A stretch of 64,000 bases of DNA from Fragilariopsis cylindrus CCMP1102 (taxonomy: Eukaryota > Bacillariophyta > Bacillariophyceae > Bacillariales > Bacillariaceae). Both the position numbers and the translations under genes were made by a program. The stretch covers positions 1 to 64,000 of the forward strand of contig FMBT01000338.1 in NCBI GenBank assembly GCA_900095095.1. The letters are read 5' to 3'. The notes below the pieces were generated by a model, which had not been told where the DNA came from, ran no database searches, and saw only the letters and a list, made by a program, of their open reading frames with translations. Shown one piece after another: positions 57,949 to 64,000 of the stretch (its first letter is position 1; each line of letters starts with the position of its first letter).

Positions 57949-58072
57949 GAAAATCGTACTGTCCGACAAGACAAGAGTGGAATACGCGATTGAAACTAGT
58001 CGTGTCAGCGATGTGAATAAAAAAAACATTGAAAATCGTACTGTCCGACAAGACAAGAGTGGAATACGCGAT
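57949..58072. repeat. Direct repeat with 82-bp period
   Basis: Copies at 57949-57990 and 58031-58072 are identical over 42 bases (starting GAAAATCGTACTGTCCGACA and ending GGAATACGCGAT), separated by 40 unrelated bases. The period is not a multiple of three, and both strands give only short frames. Confidence 0.9.
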
Positions 58073-58205
58073 GGATTCATTCATTCATTCGTGGTGGTTT
58101 CTTCTTTAATGACGATGGTGGGAGTCAACATTGATTTAGAGTAGCTAAAAGAAGCGGCGAAGAGTCGCTACTGTTCGAAACACGATTTTTCACGCGATGG
58201 GAATT

Positions 58206-58295
58206 GAAAGATGACTCCAAGTTCAACTTTTTTGTTTTAGTCGCCAATTAACTTACTAGTCATCCTTTTTATTAACGAATCAGGAGTCATCTTTC
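58206..58295. promoter_or_regulatory. Perfect 13-base inverted repeat upstream of the inhibitor gene
   Basis: GAAAGATGACTCC at 58206-58218 and its exact complement GGAGTCATCTTTC at 58283-58295 could form a stem with a 64-nt loop. It lies 190-280 bp before the ATG at 58485. The core ATGACTC resembles an AP-1/bZIP-type site, so paired sites for a dimeric factor are as likely as a hairpin. The role is inferred. Confidence 0.35.
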
Positions 58296-58484
58296 GATGA
58301 CTTCATGATCTCACGTAGGATCTGGTACTTTGTCTACGATGTTGGATGATGAAAAAACATTTGAAAATGTGATGAAATATAAAAAATCATATCAATTCAT
58401 TGTTTTTCACATCTTCATTATCTCATAATTTGATACAGACTCAAAGTCACATTCAAACTATTAAACCTTCTATCAAATTCAATC

Positions 58485-59643
58485 ATGAAATTCTCCACTA
58501 TCGCCCTTCTCCTTACTACACTCATTGCTCCATCGGCTGCTGAGTATGTTTGCCACTCCGATGCATCCTTCAACTCTGATGTTGATAGCATGCCCTCTCC
58601 TGCTGCACAAAAATACCTTGGATCTGCTTTGGTTGATGCCTTTAACGAGGCCTATGCAGGTGTTGATGGTATTACTATGGACAGTGATGACGTCGAAGAA
58701 GTAAGTAATAGTATTTACTTTGTCATGTTGTTCCCAATTGTTGTTGTTGTTATATATGCTTTGACCTCAATTCTTTCTTTCATTAACTAAGCTTATTCAC
58801 TCACACTCATTAAATTAAAATTAAATTACATTAAATTACATTAAAAATTAAAATTAAAATTAAAATTAAATTAAAATGTCTTTTCTTCTGTTTTCTTTCA
58901 ATTTATAGTTTGAAACTGAACCCAGTGCCGCTGTACTTCTTCGTGGAGGTACCAACCTTGAACGTCGTCGTCGTAGACGTTCCCGAAGCACCGGTGGCTG
59001 GGAATGCAACTTGTGTAAGACGTATGATGACGATGCTACCGCATCACTTTCTGCTATTGACTTTGGTATTGCATTATCATCCTCAAAAGAACATCTCTCA
59101 TGGGAGAAATTGTTCTGTGCTAAGGGTAGTGCCAACGCTGAATTTTCTTCTATGACTGATTGTAAGATTGATCTTAGCAATTGTCACGATGACGAAGTTG
59201 ATTACGTCAGTGCTATTCCTAACAAGAGTGGTATTCCTTCTCAAGAATCTCTCCGACGAGGGTTAAGAAAGAGAAGAAGAAGACGTAGAAAACGTAGAAC
59301 GAGAAGCCCAACGAACCGCCCTACGAAGAGCCCAACGAACCGCCCACCCCGCGTGACCGGAAAACCGTTGATAAACGGCGACGACGACGACGACTACCGC
59401 CCAGAACCACCGTTGATTAACCGCCCAAAACCGTTCCCTGATAGGACGAACAGAAAACAATCGTTCCCTGAATTAGTTGGCATGACTGGAGAAGAAGCGA
59501 AAATTTATTTAAAAAGATACGGGAAAAATGGCTCCAATAGAAAGGATGGCGGCATATGTCTTTTTAGGAATATTGACTATAACCGTGTATGTTGGGAAGA
59601 AGATGAAAACGGGTTGATTATTTACGCTCCATTTTCAGGATAA
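58485..59643 (+). CDS. Secreted protein with Arg-rich/Pro-Thr linker and potato inhibitor I-like C terminus
   Basis: Two exons, 58485-58700 and 58909-59643; intron GTAAGT...TTATAG; 316 residues. A signal peptide (MKFSTIALLLTTLIAPSAA) is followed by a roughly 55-residue helical segment, RRRRRRSR, and a Cys-containing domain (GGWECNLCKTYDDD... LFCAKGSA... CKIDLSNC). Next is a strongly basic stretch (RRGLRKRRRRRRKRR) and 'SPTNRPTKSPTNRPP' repeats. The last 60 residues (FPELVGMTGEEAKIYLKRYG, then YNRVCWEEDENGLIIYAPFS G) match the plan of potato inhibitor I (family I13): (W/F)PELVG..GEEAK at the start, R-V-x-W/V-x-x-D-x-x-G near the end, and a terminal G. The binding loop looks short and is flanked by two Cys, so inhibition of serine proteases is possible but not assured. 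The Arg clusters could be processing sites or silica/anion-binding regions. Confidence 0.7.
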
Positions 59644-60738
59644 ATTTTTTACCCGGACGAAGTTAACGTCATCATCATCACTTACCATTAGGACTACAAT
59701 AATACCATTACATACATACATATATATATATAAAATCAAAAACAATCAAGAACGAAAGAAAGAAAAGAAGCAGTGATGAATGGATACATAAATAATACAT
59801 ATAATTAAGATTGTTAATACATTTTACTCTCTCTTGTCGTTTTTTGTTTTCGGGATTTGTTTTTTGTTTTGTGTCGTGAAAAGACAGGTGAAAGATTTTC
59901 CTTTGTGTTTTTTTGTGTTTTTTTCTCCACCGTGACGTGATGTGGAATCTAGTATTCTAGTAGTGGTATTGAAATAACAAAAAGGAGAATGCTTTTGTCG
60001 TTCATCGGTATTTTTATTTGATGTACAAGTACCGTAGAGACATGGCACGAATGAATAGTCACACATACTGTATGTACCACTAAATCAGTCTTCTAGACGT
60101 GCATGGTTGTCTTGATCGATGACGACGCGCGAGCGACCGCGAGCCAATAGGTAGTAATAAGTAGCCGTATCATCTAATCCTAGTAGTAATAAGTAGCTGT
60201 ACCATCATCAGAGCTTTTCGTATTTTACTCCTTCTTCTTTATATTATTATTGTCGTCGGTTTTTTTTTTTGGATGCCATGTCTTCGATCTATTTGAGTAT
60301 ATTGAAATCGCATCATCGAGTACATTATTATTGGTAACATTATTGAATGATCGTGGACATCTACTTCTTAGATTATTCATCCATACATTGTTTGCGCCTT
60401 CATAATTTTGTTGCGGCTCATATTTGATATTGTACGACCATCATCATTCCCACGATAACATAATTGATTGTTAGGGTGTTGTGCTTAAGTTGAAGTTTTG
60501 GGTGAAGTGCCTTTCGGAGGAAATAGAACTATTATCCTTCGGAGGGGGGACTAAGTTGGAGCTTTTGAGACGTGATAGTTTAGTCTTATTTAGGTGGAAA
60601 TTTATTTCTTTGATACTGTAGGTGAAAGTAACAAATTCTATTTCCCACTCATATTTCCTCTGTCTTTAATTCCAGATCCCCCCTCCCCCCTCACCTGCAT
60701 TTTCTCCCTACCTTTTGCCCTCTTCCTCTCTTATGTCA
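59644..60738. other. Intergenic
   Basis: 3' flank of the inhibitor-like gene (ATATAT near 59720), then sequence without a supportable gene on either strand. TAGTAATAAGTAGC occurs twice at about 60150 and 60185. Confidence 0.45.
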
Positions 60739-61500
60739 TCAGAACAACTCACGTGGAACAGAGCTAGGTACATCACTCAGCGAATGACTTTTCTTCCCAC
60801 TTGGAATAGAGCTAGGTACATCACTTGGCTCAGCACTGGGCAATGAACTCGATTCCAATTTTGGTGCACGACTCGGATCAAGACTAGGAACAGAGCTTGG
60901 ATCTGTACTAGGAACAGAGCTAGGTACATCACTCGGTGTAACACTAGGCTTGAGACTTGGACTGGACCTTGGTACAAAAGTTAGCTCAGTACTGGGCAAT
61001 GAACTCGATTCCAAACTTGGTGCACCACTCGGATCAAGACTAGGAACAGAGCTAGGTACTGCACTGCGAAAGACGTGCCTTACTACTGTACTTGGAATAG
61101 AACTAAAAACTGGGTACAGAACTGAACAATGAACTAGGTTTCGAAATTGTAATGGAACTTGTTCTTGGATATCTCGGGATAGAACTCGGAATGGGACTGG
61201 GTTCCAAATAGGGACAGAAGTCGACGCACCACTCGAATCAAAGCAAGGTTCGAGACTAGGAGCATAACTTGGTTTTAAGCTTGGACTAGGTTCTGAACTT
61301 GTAACGGAACTTGTTCTTGGATATCTCGGGATAGAACTCGGAATGGGACTGGGTTCCAAATAGGGAAAGAACTCGACGCACCACTCGAATCAATGCAAGG
61401 TTCGAGACTAGGAGCATAACTTGGTTTTAAGCTTGGACTAGAACTCATAATGGAACTTGGAATGGAGCCTGTAATGCAACTTGGAATAGGACTCGATTAG
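60739..61500 (-). pseudogene. Decayed Pro/Ser repeat (PSxxPS) surface-protein-like frame
   Basis: On the minus strand, repeats of 'PSSVPSxDPS', 'SLESSSLPS' and 'PSLKPSYAPSLEP' run toward a stop at 60739. This kind of repeat is common in diatom wall or surface proteins. No ATG starts the frame. Two DNA-level duplications are visible: a unit with period 156 bp (60829 and 60985 starts), which preserves the frame, and one with period 152 bp (61154 and 61306 starts), which does not. So the copies are read in different frames, and Pro/Ser periodicity is lost in one (FRVLSRDIQEQVPLQF). I judge it a degraded gene or gene end. Confidence 0.45.
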
Positions 61501-62287
61501 GAACAGTGTCCATTACTCGAATTCATCGAATCGATCAAATCGGATGAATTGAATCCTCAAAGCTAGCTAGCTTGCAGTGTATGCAACTGTACGTGCCTAA
61601 TACAAACAACTGGTAGGGTATAACTCACCGTGATGAACCTAGCGTTTCCAACTATCTTAGGGGGATGGTAGTGCATATTACAATAATGAATGGACCACCT
61701 TAAATGTACAGTCATAGACTCTTCAGGTGTGGACGCCGGGGAAGGCGGCTATACGGACACACGAATAATAAACAATCGTTACAGAGAGGGAGAGCGACGA
61801 AGGGAGATAGAGCAATACAATAACGGCACGACTATCGCGCAGTTTTCTTCTTTATTCAACGAAAATTCGTTGCAAAAGGCGAATATTAGAAGGCGAATGA
61901 CGAAGAGGAGAAAGTTACGATCAACAACCAGGAAGGTCAAACATTGTTATCAGCGAGCACGAGGGATAAAATCTCTTTTCGATGCATTTGAACGGACTAG
62001 ATCGGAACACGAGCCAATAGGTAGCGGGACGGGTTTCCCCAATTGTCATGCAGGAGGTACTGGAGTAGTTGTAAAATAAGATATCGACTGTAACGAGTTA
62101 AAATGCAGATTTATCTCGAACTCCGGACATTATTTTACGTACGTACTGAACGAACGAAACGCGAAGGAAACAAATAAAATAAAATATGGTACGACAAGTA
62201 GTGGACCACACAACAGGAACGGCAACCGCATCACGATTTTACTGCTACTACGAACAGCATTTGGCACGAGGAGTGAAACCGCAGTAC
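61501..62287. other. Intergenic
   Basis: A 129-codon frame with an ATG at 61690 (ends 62079) is Arg-rich with no recognisable motif, and I leave it uncalled. The rest is featureless. Confidence 0.4.
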
Positions 62288-62496
62288 CTTCCAAATATTA
62301 GCAGCAACGCGAATGGATGGATCAACATTGGTTGCTACTAATACGATAGCAACACTTAATTTGTGTCACAATAATGGTTTACGTCCCGATTTATCAACCA
62401 ATAAAATAGAAGTCAATCCTCCTAATATCAACGTACAACACATTATGATTGCACGTATTAAATTCATATTGCATTAATGCCTGTCATTTGTGAAAA
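62288..62496 (-). pseudogene. Relic of an MFS sugar transporter
   Basis: Reading the minus strand from 62496 gives QMTGINAI, the hallmark of sugar porters (QQxTGINAI). A frame slip then leads to MCCTLILGGLTSILLVDKSG RKPLL, which matches the next transmembrane helix and the D-x-x-G-R-[RK]-P-L-L loop signature. It continues past an in-frame TGA at 62366-62368 with LSVAIVLVATNVDPS, a further helix. No other parts of a transporter were found on either side, so this is a fragment of a once complete gene or a stranded exon. Confidence 0.55.
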
Positions 62497-63528
62497 CTAA
62501 GCACACGTATAGTATTAATAGTAGCAGTATTAGGACTAGTAGTAGTAGCATATAGTGCGTGTGATATAGCAAGGTGAATGAGAGAGGAAAGTGTTGTGAG
62601 AACATTGTTTTGCGTTCTACTACTGTAGTAAACAAAACCATACACACACACGAGTAGTAGCGATGGAGCAGTCAAGTCAAGTCAACATCTTATTTGTCAT
62701 CAGAATAAAAGACAAAAATACTGTAAAGTAAAATCATATTGTACCGTACTTAACAATTGCCACACATACATATATTGGAAAAAACTAGTATAGTAGCTCA
62801 CCACGGTAAGTAAGGTCTCCTGTACTTAAAAAACAATTTCCACTGCATACCGCCGTACTCATATCAAGTTTTCGTAGTACACAACATCTGCTTTCCTCCA
62901 AAATTTTATTAAATTCAATTTTGCTTGGATTCATTAATTCATTTTTTTAATATATTTATTCTTCGCGCACATTCAGACCTGTCTAAGTAAGTTACGCGTT
63001 CATATTTTATATTTCAAGAACGAAAATGGATGACATTATATACAAATCAATGAATTTCGCCTTTCTTTTGCCCTCAAAAAAGATCTATTTATTTTTTTCC
63101 CATACCGTTAGTATTATCATATTAAGGTACATAGAGTGTACAAGTCAAGTAGTACTAGTACGATACATTTCGCATTTATTGTATAAAATTGTCAAACAAC
63201 AAATTAATAATACACATTGACTTTGGTTCGAATCGATAGATAGAGCGGGGTGGGATATGTATGTGGGCACAGCAACTGTAGCTGACTTTGCTGAAAGATA
63301 GTGGTGGTAGTGGTGTCAGCGACGTTTTGACTTTTTGACGACGACGACGACGACGAAAAGACAAAAAGACATCAAATAACATAACATATCAAACATCAAT
63401 AAACATAACATATATCATCCACGTATAGTATTAACTGAACTGATCCTTTAAATTCTAGAATAGAAAACAAAAACAAAAACAAGAAGAAGAAGAAACCACT
63501 TCTGAAGGATTCATTCATTCATTACATC
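62497..63528. other. Intergenic
   Basis: No coding exon supported. Small items: (GTA)n near 62535-62550, GTCAAGTCAAGTC at 62672-62684, CGACGACGACGACG at 63339-63355 and AACATAACAT repeats at 63375-63410 shortly before the next ATG. Confidence 0.45.
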
Positions 63529-64000
63529 ATGAACAACATTTTACGATGTTGGTTTCATTTGACAATTGTTGTTGCTATGATTAGTGCCTTATTTCTTCTT
63601 ATTCCAATACTACGACAACAACAACAAGAACAACATGAACAACTTCATTATTACCACCATCAGTTTAATAGCAGCAGCAGCAGTAGCCGCACCACTAATA
63701 ACGGCAACAACAATATCAATGAAAACGTTGATAATGATAATGATAGGAATAGTAGTATAGAAATGGGAGCAGCATTATTTATAGCACCATTCCTAAAAGA
63801 ATTTAATAGGAAGTATTATCGTCAAGAAGAAAATAGTAATAACAAAGCTCATCCATCTTTATCTTCATCTTCATTCTCATCGTCATCTTATTATTGTGAT
63901 CATGATTATACATCACTTTCTATACTAGAGGAATGGAAAAATTCTCATCAAGAATTACTATGCAACTTTAATTACAGTAATAATAATGATAATAATGATA
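63529..64000 (+). CDS. N-terminal part of a type II membrane protein (cut by window end)
   Basis: From the ATG at 63529 the frame is open to the window end (157 codons). A short basic start (MNNILRCWFH) leads into one hydrophobic segment (LTIVVAMISALFLLIPIL), then a Gln/His/Ser/Asn-rich stalk. The first globular-looking sequence follows: MGAALFIAPFLKEFNRKYYR and later YTSLSILEEWKNSHQELLC. This is the usual architecture of a Golgi glycosyltransferase or other secretory-pathway membrane enzyme, but the diagnostic domain lies beyond 64000. Confidence 0.65.
   Translation, partial: MNNILRCWFHLTIVVAMISALFLLIPILRQQQQEQHEQLHYYHHQFNSSSSSSRTTNNGNNNINENVDNDNDRNSSIEMGAALFIAPFLKEFNRKYYRQEENSNNKAHPSLSSSSFSSSSYYCDHDYTSLSILEEWKNSHQELLCNFNYSNNNDNND

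Noticed and set aside
51335-58080. Retroelement, virus-derived or transposase genes in the gene-free stretch
   Set aside because: No reverse transcriptase, integrase, capsid or transposase motif was seen in any frame.
61690-62079. 129-codon Arg-rich frame
   Set aside because: No recognisable motif or targeting signal; length is within reach of chance.
1-64000. tRNA, rRNA and CRISPR arrays
   Set aside because: No cloverleaf, rRNA core sequence or spaced palindromic repeat array was noticed by eye; a covariance-model scan would be needed to exclude small RNA genes.
1-64000. Reassigned stop codons (alternative genetic code)
   Set aside because: Most genes end cleanly in TAA or TAG and contain none internally; the exceptions are confined to individual genes.

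Overview
The window reads as nuclear DNA of a photosynthetic diatom (or a close stramenopile alga). The main evidence: a nuclear gene for the large magnesium chelatase subunit with a two-part plastid presequence; several other presequences with the A-F/A-W/A-Y motif of secondary red plastids; GT-AG introns of about 120-360 bp; and protein families I associate with diatoms (CRAL-TRIO plus DUF6824-like, the 'RGLE' protein, EF-hand plus one membrane segment, a twin-arginine lumenal protein). The DNA is AT-rich, Leu is mostly TTA, and coding regions carry long Asn/Ser/Asp/Gln runs and microsatellites.

Layout. 1-17 kb: ADP-ribose/CDP-alcohol diphosphatase-like phosphoesterase (+), membrane-anchored six-hairpin glycosidase-like protein (-), peptidyl serine galactosyltransferase-like enzyme (+, 3 exons), KCTD-type BTB protein (-), YchJ-like plastid protein (+), secreted Cys-rich modular protein (+, 4 exons). 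17.7-23.4 kb: five-exon PPIP5K/VIP1 inositol pyrophosphate kinase (-) with a membrane tail. 23.9-27.5 kb: gene-free repeat block A. 27.5-46 kb: armadillo-type protein (+), NTF2-like plastid protein (-), 'RGLE' protein (+), TPR plastid protein (-), CRAL-TRIO/DUF6824 protein (+), a 613-bp MITE, a lumenal protein with two in-frame TAA codons (+), EF-hand membrane protein (+), NYN nuclease (+). 46.8-51.3 kb: ChlH (-). 51.3-57.9 kb: gene-free, with repeat block B, a relative of block A. 58.5-64 kb: secreted potato-inhibitor-I-like protein (+), decayed Pro/Ser-repeat reading frame (-), sugar-transporter relic (-), and the start of a type II membrane protein (+) cut by the window edge.

How the genes relate. 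There is no operon logic; genes are singletons on alternating strands. Six (ChlH, YchJ-like, NTF2-like, TPR, lumenal protein, NYN nuclease) look plastid-directed. Three (galactosyltransferase, glycosidase-like, Cys-rich protein) fit the secretory pathway and cell surface.

Most notable: (1) blocks A and B share about 195-bp terminal segments in inverted orientation, a common subterminal segment and about 190-bp tandem units, so they look like one undescribed transposon family; (2) a clean 613-bp MITE with a TTCG duplication; (3) four genes whose reading frame is interrupted by a stop or frame slip while the downstream protein stays well preserved; (4) a PPIP5K with a predicted C-terminal membrane anchor. 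Exon borders and family calls were made by eye, without database searches.
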